From the NCBI RefSeq assembly GCF_900046475.1, contig NZ_FCOU01000003.1, positions 1 to 64,000 of the forward strand: 64,000 nt of DNA, in the 5' to 3' direction. The notes under the pieces were generated by a model that saw only the letters and a program-made list of their open reading frames with translations, did no database searches and was not told the DNA's origin. A program made the translations under genes and the position numbers. This DNA comes from Collinsella ihumii (GTDB lineage Bacteria > Actinomycetota > Coriobacteriia > Coriobacteriales > Coriobacteriaceae). Shown here one piece after another: positions 16,322 through 24,948 of this stretch; the first letter of the stretch is position 1, and every line of letters starts with the position of its first letter.

Positions 16322-18166
16322 CTACGCCTGGGCGCGCGCTCCGTCGGCGGGCGTCTCCGCCGCCTCGGCGGCAACGTTGGCGCGGCCCATCTCAGTCCAC
16401 TCGGGTTCCTCATCGGGCAGCGAGCCGGCCTGCTTGCCGAACAGCTCCTTCAGGCAGTTGTACGCCACGATGACGCCGAGCACCATGAGCAGGATGGCGA
16501 ACACCAGCTGCAGGCCGGACGTCGCGATCACCGCGGTGCCGGAGGCGGCCAGCGCGTTGATGCAGCCGAGCGTGCTCTGCACCAGCGAGGTGAACGTGCA
16601 GACCAGCAGGAAGGCGACGGGCACATACAGCATCCAGCCGCGACGACCCGTGCACTTGCAGAAGACGGCGAGCGTGATCATCGTCATGCCGCCCAGCAGC
16701 TGGTTGGAGGCACCGAACAGCGGCCAGATGTTGGTGTAGCCGCCGAAGGCCAGCGCAAAGCCGAGCACGAGCGTGAGCACCGTGGCGACCCAGGTGTTGG
16801 TGACGACCTTGGCCGCACCGGTGAGCTCGGCCTGCTCGTCCTCGAGCGCATCGTTGCTCTTGGCAAAGAACTCCTGGAAGGACAGGCGGCCGATGCGCGC
16901 GACGGCATCAACCGAGGTCAGCGCCAGGGCGGAGACGCACATGGTCATGAACACGGTCGCCAGCGTCTGGTCGACACCGAACGCGGTCATGCCGCGGGCG
17001 ATGCCCTGCGAGAAGATGGAGAACGGGGTAGCCGCGACGCCGTTGTTGAGGGCGCCGGTGCCCGCGGTGTTCAGATCGGAGAACATGATGGCGGCAACGA
17101 CGATGGCGAGCACGCCCACGAAGGACTCGACGACCATGGCGCCATAGCCGACCGGCAGCATGTCCTGTTCTTTCTCGATCTGCTTGGAAGAGGTGTTCGT
17201 GGAGACCAGGCTGTGGAAGCCGGACAGGGCGCCGCAGGCGACCGACACGAACAGCAGCGGGAAGATGAAGCTGCCGTTGTCAGCGAGCGCCGAGATGTCA
17301 GCGACCATCGGCGCGGTCATCGTGGCCTGGCCGTTCGCTCCGAGCACGAAGATGCCCACCACGGCACACACGATCATGACGATCATCATGATGCTCGTGA
17401 GGTAGTCGCGCGGCTGCTTGAGCGTCTGGATGGGCATGGCGGCCGCGAACAGCAGGTAGACGGCGATAACGGCGAACCAACCGAACTTGGACAGATAGAC
17501 CGGGAACTGCATGCCGATCGCGAACATGGCGACGAACAGCACGACGGCCAGGGCGAGCTCGCGCACGCCGGAGAGCTGGAAGCGGCGGTTGAGCCAACCG
17601 AACGCGATGGCGACGAAGGTGAACAGGATGGAAATCGTGCCCGCCGTGCCGCCAGCATACGACGCAGCGGTGTCGACGGCGCCGGAGGCGTCGAAGGTTG
17701 CCTGGAAGGTTCCAGCGACCATATCGACGAACGCGGCGATCACGATGATGGTGAACAGCCAGCTGAACAACAGGAACAGGCGACGACCGGTCCGGCCGAT
17801 GTACTTCTCGATAAGCTGGGCGAGCGACTTGCCGTTGTTCTTGACGCTCGCGTAAAGGGCGCCGAAATCATGCACGGCGCCGAAGAAGATGCCGCCGACC
17901 AGAACCCACAGCAGCACGGGGAGCCAGCCGAACATCATGGCCGCGATCGTGCCGGTCACCGGGCCCGCACCGCAGATCGAGCTGAACTGATGCGAGAACG
18001 CGGTGAAGCACGAGGCCGGCGAGAAGTTCTTGCCGTCCTCCATACGGCGAGCGGGCGTGATCGCGTCGCGATCGACACCCCATTTCGCCGCAAGCCACCT
18101 GCCGTATCCCAGGTAGCCCGCAGCCAGCACGACTGCTGCCACCACCACTACGACGATTCCGTTCAT
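16322..18166 (-). CDS. cstA: CstA-family peptide/pyruvate transporter
   Basis: Polytopic inner-membrane carbon-starvation protein, 614 residues with around 16 hydrophobic segments. Members import peptides or pyruvate. Family signatures visible include FSHQFSSICGAGPVTGTIAA, GGIFFGAVHDFGALYASV, VSVACGALSGFHSLV and WPLFGASNQLLGGM. The C-terminus is hydrophilic and acidic. ATG 18166 has AAAGGA nine bases upstream. It is monocistronic, with its own terminator and a hairpin in the leader. The substrate in this organism cannot be decided; E. coli CstA/BtsT family members take up pyruvate under nutrient limitation. Confidence 0.93.
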   Translation of the reverse strand: MNGIVVVVVAAVVLAAGYLGYGRWLAAKWGVDRDAITPARRMEDGKNFSPASCFTAFSHQFSSICGAGPVTGTIAAMMFGWLPVLLWVLVGGIFFGAVHDFGALYASVKNNGKSLAQLIEKYIGRTGRRLFLLFSWLFTIIVIAAFVDMVAGTFQATFDASGAVDTAASYAGGTAGTISILFTFVAIAFGWLNRRFQLSGVRELALAVVLFVAMFAIGMQFPVYLSKFGWFAVIAVYLLFAAAMPIQTLKQPRDYLTSIMMIVMIVCAVVGIFVLGANGQATMTAPMVADISALADNGSFIFPLLFVSVACGALSGFHSLVSTNTSSKQIEKEQDMLPVGYGAMVVESFVGVLAIVVAAIMFSDLNTAGTGALNNGVAATPFSIFSQGIARGMTAFGVDQTLATVFMTMCVSALALTSVDAVARIGRLSFQEFFAKSNDALEDEQAELTGAAKVVTNTWVATVLTLVLGFALAFGGYTNIWPLFGASNQLLGGMTMITLAVFCKCTGRRGWMLYVPVAFLLVCTFTSLVQSTLGCINALAASGTAVIATSGLQLVFAILLMVLGVIVAYNCLKELFGKQAGSLPDEEPEWTEMGRANVAAEAAETPADGARAQA

Positions 18167-18201
18167 ACCAAAGTCCTTTCCCCGAAGCCCATCGAAACCA
18201 A

Positions 18202-18238
18202 AAGGGGACCGTCGAACCAGTCGACGGCCCCCTTGCCC
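18202..18238 (-). promoter_or_regulatory. Stable hairpin in the cstA leader (possible attenuator)
   Basis: On the minus strand AAGGGGGCCGTCGA pairs with TCGACGGTCCCCTT around a short loop, followed by TTGGTTT, about 35 bases before the cstA start. The stem plus partial U-tract resembles an attenuator or an mRNA 5'-stabiliser. Function is inference. Confidence 0.4.
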
Positions 18239-18658
18239 CAAGACCGCCCGAATCACCGGGCCGGCCTGCAACGTACCAACCCGTATCAGATAATCTCGGA
18301 AATAATCGATAGCGTGGTGATGGTGCGCATATGTTCGATAGCCTTCTTACATCGTGTTGCAGACGGTTGCCGCCTGCATTCCCTAACGAAGCAAGGCCTA
18401 GTCTACGCTTTAGCAAACGAAAGTCAAATCACCTTGTTTGATGTTTCGGCTTTGTTTCTCCTCGCGATCGGTCGCCTTCAGAAGGGCGCGCGGCGCTCGA
18501 AGTCGCCCTAAGTGGCTAAAAAGTTCTGTTTTGCTGTATCGAGCACCCGAGAAACGGGGCCGACGCCCTCCGCTGGCATCAAAATCTCCCTTGCAGGGGT
18601 CGAATCGTGTTGCCCTGATCGTTAATCTGAGCAATGCAAACGGCCATAAAAGACAGAG
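18239..18658. other. Intergenic region upstream of cstA without a recognised gene
   Basis: About 420 bases between cstA's leader and the lipoprotein terminator, comparatively AT-rich near 18280-18480. It presumably contains the cstA promoter. Frames across it show no protein-like composition. Confidence 0.4.
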
Positions 18659-18692
18659 CGGCCGGATCGGGCACCTTCACCCGATCCGACCG
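18659..18692 (-). terminator. Terminator of the lipoprotein (pyrE) transcript
   Basis: CGG-CGGATCGGG and CCCGATCCGACCG arms pair with one mismatch; the minus-strand tail is CTCTGTCTTTTA. It lies 64 bases after the lipoprotein stop. Confidence 0.7.
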
Positions 18693-18756
18693 ACAGCAAA
18701 ACAGAAAAATCTAGCCACATTCGCGAACATGGCCTGCAAAAGACCGAGAGCGCGCG

Positions 18757-19332
18757 CTACCCGAGCAGGGCGCCGGCCACCGCTGCGGCGACGCTGTCGT
18801 CTGCCGACCAGGTACCCTCGTCGTCGGAGGAGCAATCCAGCTCGAGCTCCACGCTCTCGGGTGCATCCTCCTGCGCCGCCTGCATCAGGCACTCCCCCAT
18901 CCAGGCAAGCGTCTCCTCGGGCGATATCGCGGTCTCCCCGGCATCGGCGGCGCGCTGGTTCAAAAGCTCCTGCGCGCGCGTCGCGACATCGGTCAGCGAC
19001 TTGCAGGTCAGCTCGATCGTGGCCGTCGCGGTCTTGGCCTCGTCGTCGACCTCGACGGACGCAACCTCGTACTCCATCCCCTCGAACAGAGCGTTCAGGA
19101 ACCCCTGCGTATCGACGCCCAGGCCGGAAAGCGCACCCGTCGACTCCAGGTTGGAGACCATGGTCTGGCGCGCCTGGGATTCCTCATCGAGCAGCATATC
19201 GAAATCGGACGCGAGTCCGTCGCGCACGATCTGCTCGGGCGACGGACCGAACAGCCCGCATCCTCCCAGCGCAAGCGCGCAGGCAAGCGCACCTATCCCC
19301 GCCGCGTGCGCGACGGGCCTGTTCATCCTCAT
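18757..19332 (-). CDS. Small secreted lipoprotein of unknown function
   Basis: 191 residues with a type II signal peptide: positive N-terminus, hydrophobic core and lipobox ALGG-C25. The mature part is acidic, helical and rich in Ala/Glu, and resembles the small DUF5105/DUF4878-like lipoproteins of Firmicutes and Actinobacteria. ATG 19332 is preferred since GGAGG lies six bases upstream; ATG 19338 abuts the ribosome site. It follows pyrE by 37 bases on the same strand, so the two are probably cotranscribed. No function is assigned. Confidence 0.8.
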   Translation of the reverse strand: MRMNRPVAHAAGIGALACALALGGCGLFGPSPEQIVRDGLASDFDMLLDEESQARQTMVSNLESTGALSGLGVDTQGFLNALFEGMEYEVASVEVDDEAKTATATIELTCKSLTDVATRAQELLNQRAADAGETAISPEETLAWMGECLMQAAQEDAPESVELELDCSSDDEGTWSADDSVAAAVAGALLG

Positions 19333-19369
19333 GTACATCCTCCGACGACCCCGTGTCACACCGTCTGCG

Positions 19370-20053
19370 CTACTCCTTGGCGCCATACTGCTCGTAATAG
19401 GCGTCGATGGCCTGCTTGAGGGTATCGTCGATCACCACGCGGCCCGCGACCTCGCGGTTGTAGAGGTGCTCGACGACCTCGGCCATGGACACGATACTCG
19501 CCACGGGGAACCCGTACTTCTCCTGGATCTCGCGCTGCGCGGTGTGCACGCCGCCCTTGCCGACCTCCATGCGGTTCAGGCTCACGATCAAGCCCTTGAC
19601 CTCGACATCGGCCGCGGCCTTGAGCTTGGGATAGGTTTCGTCGATGGACTTGCCGGACGTGGTGACGTCCTCGACCATGATGACGCGGTCGCCATCCTTG
19701 AGCTCGTAGCCGAGCATGCCGCCCTTGTCCGCGCCGTGGTCCTTGACCTCCTTGCGGTCGGAGCAGTACTTGACCTCCTTGCCGTACAGCTCGTGCAGCG
19801 CGATCGAGGTGACCACCGACAGCGGGATGCCCTTGTAGGCTGGCCCGAAGACGACGTCGAAATCGAGGCCGAAGTTGTCGTGGATGGCGCGCGCGTAGTA
19901 CTGGCCGAGGCGCTTGAGCTGCTCACCGGTCACATAGGCGCCCGCGTTCATGAAAAACGGAGACTGGCGGCCGCTCTTCAACGTGAACTCACCGAACTTG
20001 AGCACGTCGGACTCCACCATAAACTCGATGAACTCTTGCTTGTAGGCCTCCAT
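19370..20053 (-). CDS. pyrE: Orotate phosphoribosyltransferase
   Basis: Cytosolic enzyme that joins orotate to PRPP to form OMP in de novo pyrimidine synthesis. 227 residues with substrate loop segments (GEFTLKSGRQSPFF, FGPAYKGIPL) and the PRPP-binding signature VIMVEDVTTSGKS. ATG 20053 has GGGAGG seven bases upstream; in-frame ATGs further 5' lack a site and fall outside the conserved domain. It is separate from other pyr genes and is followed by a lipoprotein gene. Confidence 0.95.
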   Translation of the reverse strand: MEAYKQEFIEFMVESDVLKFGEFTLKSGRQSPFFMNAGAYVTGEQLKRLGQYYARAIHDNFGLDFDVVFGPAYKGIPLSVVTSIALHELYGKEVKYCSDRKEVKDHGADKGGMLGYELKDGDRVIMVEDVTTSGKSIDETYPKLKAAADVEVKGLIVSLNRMEVGKGGVHTAQREIQEKYGFPVASIVSMAEVVEHLYNREVAGRVVIDDTLKQAIDAYYEQYGAKE

Positions 20054-20190
20054 GGCAATCCTCCCGGACATCTGACGCCGCGCGACGGCGGACATGAACT
20101 TCATGCCCCATCATACCAGCGCCGCCGCAACCGTGCGCGATGTATGGGCTCCTCGCCTCGGGTACCGGCCCGCCGCTCTCGCGCTGCCGC

Positions 20191-20457
20191 GATGGGTTGA
20201 AACGAACCCGTCCCCAATCAACCCGTCCCCGAGCACCCAAAAAACGTGTATATCGAGTTTGGTGCGATTTTTCGGTGCCCTTTGCCCACATGCGCCGCAC
20301 CCCTCGGCATTTGCCCAGTTGTTTCCTGCGGAAATGCTGAGGGGTGTAGCGGTGGTGGAGAGGTGTGCCTCAAAAATCGCACCAAACTCAGCCTACTTTC
20401 TTTATAGGTTTTAACTAAAACGGAATTTTATGCACTTTTGTGATGGGAATATACACT
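20191..20457 (+). repeat. Compound nested-palindrome repeat, copy 1
   Basis: A ~267-base element with an inverted, nearly identical copy at 61789-62054. It begins with the GATGGGTTGAAACGAACCCG block. Outer arms AGTTTGGTGCGATTTTT (20256-20272) and AAAAATCGCACCAAACT (20372-20388) are perfect. Inner arms CACCCCTCGGCATTT (20298-20312) and AAATGCTGAGGGGTG (20332-20346) pair with one G-T. It then runs through CCTAC...TAGG and ends in GGGAATATACAC. No protein-like frame is conserved between copies. Confidence 0.85.
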
Positions 20458-20694
20458 CTATGCACTTCCAGGCGTGCCCGTGGACTTGTGCCCAACCGGC
20501 GGCGGCGGACGTGTCGAACAAAGTTGCCCGCGCGCCCGAGCAGGAAAAAATTATTTCGCACCGCAGGGTGCCAACACGTTCCCGTAAGCGTCGTGTAAAG
20601 TCCAATCTCACCTGCCTTTAACAGCGGTTTTCCTTCTGGAAAAAAATTTTCTACGGCTAGCGAAAAATGCTTGCAAATCGCCGTGTTGTTACGC
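20458..20694. other. ilvD upstream region
   Basis: No gene seen. The stretch has an A/T-rich block (AAAAAAATTTTCT at about 20640-20652) and TTGCAA (about 20673) ahead of the palindrome at 20695. Confidence 0.4.
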
Positions 20695-20706
20695 CACTAT
20701 AGTGGT
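20695..20706. promoter_or_regulatory. Palindrome CCACTATAGTGG overlapping the probable ilvD -10 region
   Basis: A perfect 12-bp palindrome containing TATAGT, 94 bases before the ilvD start. It could be an operator overlapping the -10 box; TTGCAA upstream is 21 bases away, so the -35 assignment is uncertain. Confidence 0.4.
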
Positions 20707-20799
20707 AGTACGCACCCCGTGGTGCGCATCCTTTTAACACATCGTCAGCAATGGCGGTACGGCTCCGAAGAGGGGAGCCACAAGGAAAGGAGAGATACC

Positions 20800-22443
20800 G
20801 TGACACGCGCAATCGACAAGCTCGAGCCCTTCCAGAGGGCGATCACCAAGGCGCACCTCGCCTCCACCGGTGTCGCCATCGATTCTCTGGAGAACCCCGA
20901 CAAGCCGCTGATCGCGATCGCCAACAGCTGGAACGAGATGTGCCCCGGCCACGAGCCCCTGCGCCAGCTCGCATCCGAGGTCAAGAAGGGCATCCTCGAG
21001 GCGGGCGGCGAGCCCATCGAGTTCAACACCATCGCCATCTGCGACGGTATCGCCCAGGGCCACGCCGGTATGCATTACAGCCTTCCGCACCGCGAGATCA
21101 TCGCTGACTCCTGCGAGGCCCAGATCCTCGGCCTGAACGTCTTCGACGGCGTCGTGTACATGGCCAGCTGCGACAAGATCGTCCCCGCCATGCTCATGGC
21201 CGCCGGCCGCATCAACCTGCCCGCAGCCCTCGTCTCCGCAGGCCCCTGCTGGGATGAGATCAAGCCGAGCGACTCCAAGGCCCTGCGCGCGTCCTTCCTG
21301 CGCGGCGAGGCCACCGAGCTCGACGTCATCGAGGGCACGCTCAAGTACTACACCGGCCCCGGCATCTGCCCGTTCCTGGGTACCGCCAATACCATGTGCT
21401 GCCTGGCCGAGGGCCTGGGCATGATGGTCCCGGGTGGCGCGCTGCAGCCCGCCCCCACCGCCATGCGCCGCTTCCTCGCCCGCCGCACCGGCGCCGCCGT
21501 CGTCGACCTGGTCCGCAAGGGCATCAAGCCGAGCGACATCATGACCGAGGCCGCGTTCCAGAACGCCGTGACCCTGCTCGCCTCCATCGGCGGCTCCCTG
21601 AACGCCCTGCTGCACCTACCCGCCATCGCCGCTGAGCTCGGCCTCGAGGTCACCTGGGCGCAGGTCGCCGAGACCACGAGCCGCGTGCCGCTGGTCACCA
21701 ACATCACGCCCAACGGCGATCGCTCCTGCATCAACCTGTACAAGGCCGGCGGCATCCCCGCCGTCCTCAAGACAATCGAAAAAGATCTCGACCTGTCGGT
21801 CATGACCATCAACGGCAAGACCATGGGCGAGAACCTCGAGGGCGACATCGAGATCGACCGCTCCATCATCCGCACGCAGGACGACCCCGAGTCCGTCGCC
21901 AACGGCATCCAGGTGCTCTACGGCAACCTGGCCCCCGAGGGCACGCTCGTCAAGACCTCCGCGGTCCCCGACGACCAGCACACCTTCGACGGCCCGGCCA
22001 TGTGCTTCAACAGCGAGGAGGAGTGCTTCGCCGCCTACAACGCGCACAAGATCCCCGCGGGCACCGCGGTCATCATCCGCTACGAGGGCCCCAAGGGCGG
22101 CCCGGGCATGAAGGAGCTGCACCGCGTCACCGAGATCATGAAGGGCATCCCGGGCTCCGCGGTCATCACCGACGGCCGCTTCTCCGGCGCGTCCGGCGGC
22201 CTGTCCGTCGGCTACCTGTGCCCCGAGGCAGCTGAGGGCGGTCCGATCGCCCTGGTCCAGGATGGCGACATGGTCCACATCAACCTTGCCGACAACGCGA
22301 TCTCCTTCGACGTCTCCGACGAGGAGCTCGAGGAGCGCCGCAAGAACTGGACGCCCGTCGTCCACGACTTCAAGGGCAAGGTGCTCGCCCGCTACCTCAA
22401 GGAGGTCGGCCCCGCCAAGGACGGCGCCCTGCTCGGCGCGTAA
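20800..22443 (+). CDS. ilvD: IlvD/Edd-family dehydratase, probably dihydroxy-acid dehydratase
   Basis: Fe-S dehydratase expected to make 2-keto acids for valine, leucine and isoleucine. 547 residues with N-terminal NSWNEMCPGH, the cluster-ligand region MASCDKIVPAMLM, GPCW, and the C-terminal ITDGRFSGASGGLSVGYLCPEAAEGGP block. GTG 20800 has AAAGGAGAG upstream. Some motifs (CDKIVPA, RFSGASGG) depart from textbook IlvD (CDKITPG, RFSGGT), so activity on a sugar acid, as in other family members, cannot be excluded, especially with an Entner-Doudoroff-type operon nearby. ilvE is 19 kb away. Confidence 0.85.
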   Translation: MTRAIDKLEPFQRAITKAHLASTGVAIDSLENPDKPLIAIANSWNEMCPGHEPLRQLASEVKKGILEAGGEPIEFNTIAICDGIAQGHAGMHYSLPHREIIADSCEAQILGLNVFDGVVYMASCDKIVPAMLMAAGRINLPAALVSAGPCWDEIKPSDSKALRASFLRGEATELDVIEGTLKYYTGPGICPFLGTANTMCCLAEGLGMMVPGGALQPAPTAMRRFLARRTGAAVVDLVRKGIKPSDIMTEAAFQNAVTLLASIGGSLNALLHLPAIAAELGLEVTWAQVAETTSRVPLVTNITPNGDRSCINLYKAGGIPAVLKTIEKDLDLSVMTINGKTMGENLEGDIEIDRSIIRTQDDPESVANGIQVLYGNLAPEGTLVKTSAVPDDQHTFDGPAMCFNSEEECFAAYNAHKIPAGTAVIIRYEGPKGGPGMKELHRVTEIMKGIPGSAVITDGRFSGASGGLSVGYLCPEAAEGGPIALVQDGDMVHINLADNAISFDVSDEELEERRKNWTPVVHDFKGKVLARYLKEVGPAKDGALLGA

Positions 22444-22467
22444 CGTCTGCCAATAATCGGCGACTCA

Positions 22468-22501
22468 AGCCCTGGTTGGCCCAGCCAACCAGGGCTTTTT
22501 T
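22468..22501 (+). terminator. Terminator of ilvD
   Basis: AGCCCTGGTTGG and CCAACCAGGGCT arms around a short loop, followed by TTTTTT. Confidence 0.93.
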
Positions 22502-22506
22502 AGTTG

Positions 22507-22570
22507 TGCAAATCGGGGACGTACCTGTTGCGTGCATGCATGCACGCAACAGGTACGTCCCCGATTTGCA
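22507..22570. repeat. Perfect 64-bp palindrome (GGGGACGTACC family)
   Basis: Arms read TGCAAATCGGGGACGTACCT then GTTGCGTGCA, mirrored exactly at the centre GCATGC-type core. It sits between the ilvD terminator and the ptsH terminator. Confidence 0.88.
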
Positions 22571-22596
22571 TGGCGCCGCCCGCCCCGCGGCGCATC

Positions 22597-22629
22597 AAAA
22601 ACCCCGACCGGCGAGGATGCCGATCGGGG
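22597..22629 (-). terminator. Terminator of ptsH
   Basis: CCCCGACCGGC and GCCGATCGGGG arms; on the minus strand TTTTTGATG follows. Confidence 0.9.
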
Positions 22630-22654
22630 CGCAACCATGCGATAGCGCGAAAGC

Positions 22655-22927
22655 CTACTCGCCGCAGCCGCTCTCGATGAGCTCGACGAGCGCCTTCACG
22701 GCCTCCTGCTCGTCCTCGCCGTCGGCGGTGATGACGATGGTGGTGCCGCAGGCGAGGCCCTGGGTCATGAGGGCCAGCATGCTCTTGGCGTTCACGCCGT
22801 CGCCCTCGGCGCCGGCCTTCTTGACCGTGACGTTGGACTTGAAGCCGGAAGCGGTCTTGGTGAACATGGAAGCCGGACGAGCGTGCAGGCCGGTCGCGTT
22901 GACGATGGTGGTCTCCTCAGAGTACAT
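22655..22927 (-). CDS. ptsH: Phosphocarrier protein HPr of the PTS
   Basis: 90-residue cytosolic carrier that passes phosphate from enzyme I to the sugar-specific EIIA. The active-site His15 lies in ATGLHARPAS, and the regulatory Ser region is NAKSMLALM (S49), which would be the HprK target in Gram-positive carbon control. A good AAAGGAGAG site precedes ATG 22927. It follows the leftward PTS/catabolic operon after a 109-base gap with a possible -10 (TATAGT, minus strand), so it probably has its own promoter. ptsI is not adjacent. Confidence 0.95.
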   Translation of the reverse strand: MYSEETTIVNATGLHARPASMFTKTASGFKSNVTVKKAGAEGDGVNAKSMLALMTQGLACGTTIVITADGEDEQEAVKALVELIESGCGE

Positions 22928-23036
22928 GGGAATCTCTCCTTTTCTATATTGAGCGCAAGCTCATCTGCGCCGGACACCCCTGCGGCCCGGACTATAACCT
23001 ACCCTTTACTTTACCACGTAACAGCAACGTCACGCG

Positions 23037-24125
23037 TTACACCATCTCACGAACGGCCTCATGCAGGCGCTGACGGTCAGCCGGATCGTCGCTGTTGTAG
23101 TGACGGGAGTTCACGATGTACTCCTCGATGGTGTTGAGGTTCTCCTCGGTCGGCTCGATACCAAGCTCGCCCAGCGTCAGCGGCAGGTCCATCTTGCGCA
23201 TGAACTCGCGCAGCTCCTCCTCCTTGTCCTTCAGGCCGTTGAAGTAGAGCTGGCAGAACAGGCCCACGGCGACGATCTCGCCGTGGATGGCGTCGGCCGC
23301 CTCATGGGTGAAGTGCGTGCGGACGCCGTCGTAGATGACGTGCGCGAGCTCGGACTGACGGAAGCTCTTGGTGGTGTTGGCAATGACGCCCGTGGTGATG
23401 ACGTTCAAAAACGCCATGTCGGAGAGGTTCTTGGTGACCTTGCCGGCACGGTTGTCCTCGATGGCGTCGAGCGCGATCTTGTCGAGCACGTCGTACACGT
23501 AGGCAGCCATGTTGAAGGCGGTGAAGACGTCGATCGGCGTATCCTCGAGGTGCATCTCGGGCTTGCCGTTCAGCATCTCGATCTTCTTGGCCATCGCGTC
23601 CATGACGCCCGCGGCGTTGTAGCGGTGCGGGCAGGCGGCGATGACGTCGAGGTCCATGTAGACGGCATCGATCTCGTGGTCGAAGCGCCAAGAGCGCAGC
23701 TTGCCGCCCTCAGCGGTGTACATGACGCTCATGCAGGTGAACGGCGCGCAGGTGGAGGCAGAGGTCGGGACGTTGATAGCGCCCAGGTGGGCCACCTCGC
23801 CCACCGCCTTTGCCAGGTCGGTGATCTTGCCGCCGCCGACGCCCACAATCTCGTCGCAGCCGGCCTCATGGGCCTTGGCGGCGAGCTCCTCGGCGCCCTC
23901 GTAGCAGCACCAGCCCGTCCAGATCTCGAGCTGCCAGGAGACACCGGCGGCCTCCATGCTGGGGACCAGGCGGTCCTTGACGGCGTCCCAGGAGCGCGGG
24001 CCGGCGACGATCAGCATCTTGTTGCCAAAGCGCTTGAACTCCTCGCCGAGCTGCTCGAGCAGACCCTGCTCGCAGCGAACGCGACCGGCGCCGAACTTGA
24101 TTGCGGTATCCAATTCAACTGCCAT
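23037..24125 (-). CDS. Iron-type alcohol dehydrogenase, GldA (glycerol dehydrogenase)-like
   Basis: NAD-dependent metal dehydrogenase, 362 residues. NAD-binding GVGGGKITDLAKAV and the nucleotide-phosphate loop PTSASTCAPFTCMSVMYT are typical of the GldA branch; metal ligands are probably Asp in GVMDAMAK, His in RQSELAHVIYDG and His in AIHGEIVAVGL. ATG 24125 has AAAGGAAG upstream. As the last gene of the PTS operon it probably acts on a sugar-derived polyol, ketose or triose intermediate, not on bulk glycerol. That substrate is inference. Confidence 0.82.
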   Translation of the reverse strand: MAVELDTAIKFGAGRVRCEQGLLEQLGEEFKRFGNKMLIVAGPRSWDAVKDRLVPSMEAAGVSWQLEIWTGWCCYEGAEELAAKAHEAGCDEIVGVGGGKITDLAKAVGEVAHLGAINVPTSASTCAPFTCMSVMYTAEGGKLRSWRFDHEIDAVYMDLDVIAACPHRYNAAGVMDAMAKKIEMLNGKPEMHLEDTPIDVFTAFNMAAYVYDVLDKIALDAIEDNRAGKVTKNLSDMAFLNVITTGVIANTTKSFRQSELAHVIYDGVRTHFTHEAADAIHGEIVAVGLFCQLYFNGLKDKEEELREFMRKMDLPLTLGELGIEPTEENLNTIEEYIVNSRHYNSDDPADRQRLHEAVREMV

Positions 24126-24216
24126 GATGCTTCCTTTCCCCGAAGTTGGCAATTTCTATGCACACGGTGCGGGCGAAACCCCTGCACTTCGCCCGCACCG
24201 TAGGTGCCGACTCACA

Positions 24217-24876
24217 TTAGCCGCGCAGCTCGCGCACGGCAGCGGCGGCCTCGGCGGCGATGGCCTCGACGCGGGAGAAGTCGCCGTCAGCGAACAGGTT
24301 GGGCTTGACCATCCAGGTGCCGCCGGCGGCGATGATGGCGTCGCAGCTCAAGAAGTCGCGCACGTTGTCGGTGTTCACACCGCCCGTGGGCATGAATCGA
24401 TGACCGACGAACACGCTGGCCAGGGCCTTGATACCGGCCAGACCGCCGTACAGATTCGCCGGGAAGAACTTCGTCACGTCGAGACCGCGGTTGATCATGG
24501 CCATGATCTCGGTCGGGGTGACGGCGGCCGGGATGATGTTCACCTCGTGCTCGATGCACCAATCGACGGTGGCCATGTCGTAGCCGGGGGACACGATGAA
24601 CTTGGCGCCGGCGTCGACCGCGCGCTTGCACTGGTCGAGGTTCACCACGGTGCCGGCACCGACCAGGATGTCGGGGCACTTCTCGGCCATCTCGCGGATG
24701 CAATCGGCGGCAGCGGCGGTGCGGAAGGTGACCTCAGCGGCGGGAAGGCCGCCGGCGACCAGCGCGTTGGCCATGGGAACGGCGTCCTCGACCTTCTCAA
24801 GCACCACGACGGGCACGACACCCGTCTTCTCGACCTGCTCGTAGAATCCGTTCTGCTTCATGTACTCAGTCGACAT
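24217..24876 (-). CDS. eda: KDPG/KHG-type aldolase
   Basis: Class I aldolase that splits 2-keto-3-deoxy-6-phosphogluconate (or its galacto isomer) into pyruvate and glyceraldehyde 3-phosphate. 219 residues; E48 (AEVTFRT), T76 region (GAGTVVN), SPGYD and the Schiff-base lysine K136 in VTKFFPAN. ATG 24876 has GAAGGGAAG upstream. Just downstream of the UxaA-type dehydratase genes, it gives the operon a dehydratase-then-aldolase sequence. Confidence 0.93.
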   Translation of the reverse strand: MSTEYMKQNGFYEQVEKTGVVPVVVLEKVEDAVPMANALVAGGLPAAEVTFRTAAAADCIREMAEKCPDILVGAGTVVNLDQCKRAVDAGAKFIVSPGYDMATVDWCIEHEVNIIPAAVTPTEIMAMINRGLDVTKFFPANLYGGLAGIKALASVFVGHRFMPTGGVNTDNVRDFLSCDAIIAAGGTWMVKPNLFADGDFSRVEAIAAEAAAAVRELRG

Positions 24877-24948
24877 CTTGCTTCCCTTCTCTTGTCGATC
24901 TGCCTGATTCATCTATGCAAACAGGGGCCGGATGCGGCACCGCGCGCC

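Noticed and set aside
19989-20300. Similar short frames in the two compound repeats (starting MRRMWAKG and MRRMWAEG) as a conserved peptide
   Set aside because: The likeness follows from repeat identity; no ribosome site and frames diverge beyond the repeat.
14165-22570. CRISPR array
   Set aside because: The repeats are single dispersed palindromes without regular spacers, and no cas genes occur.
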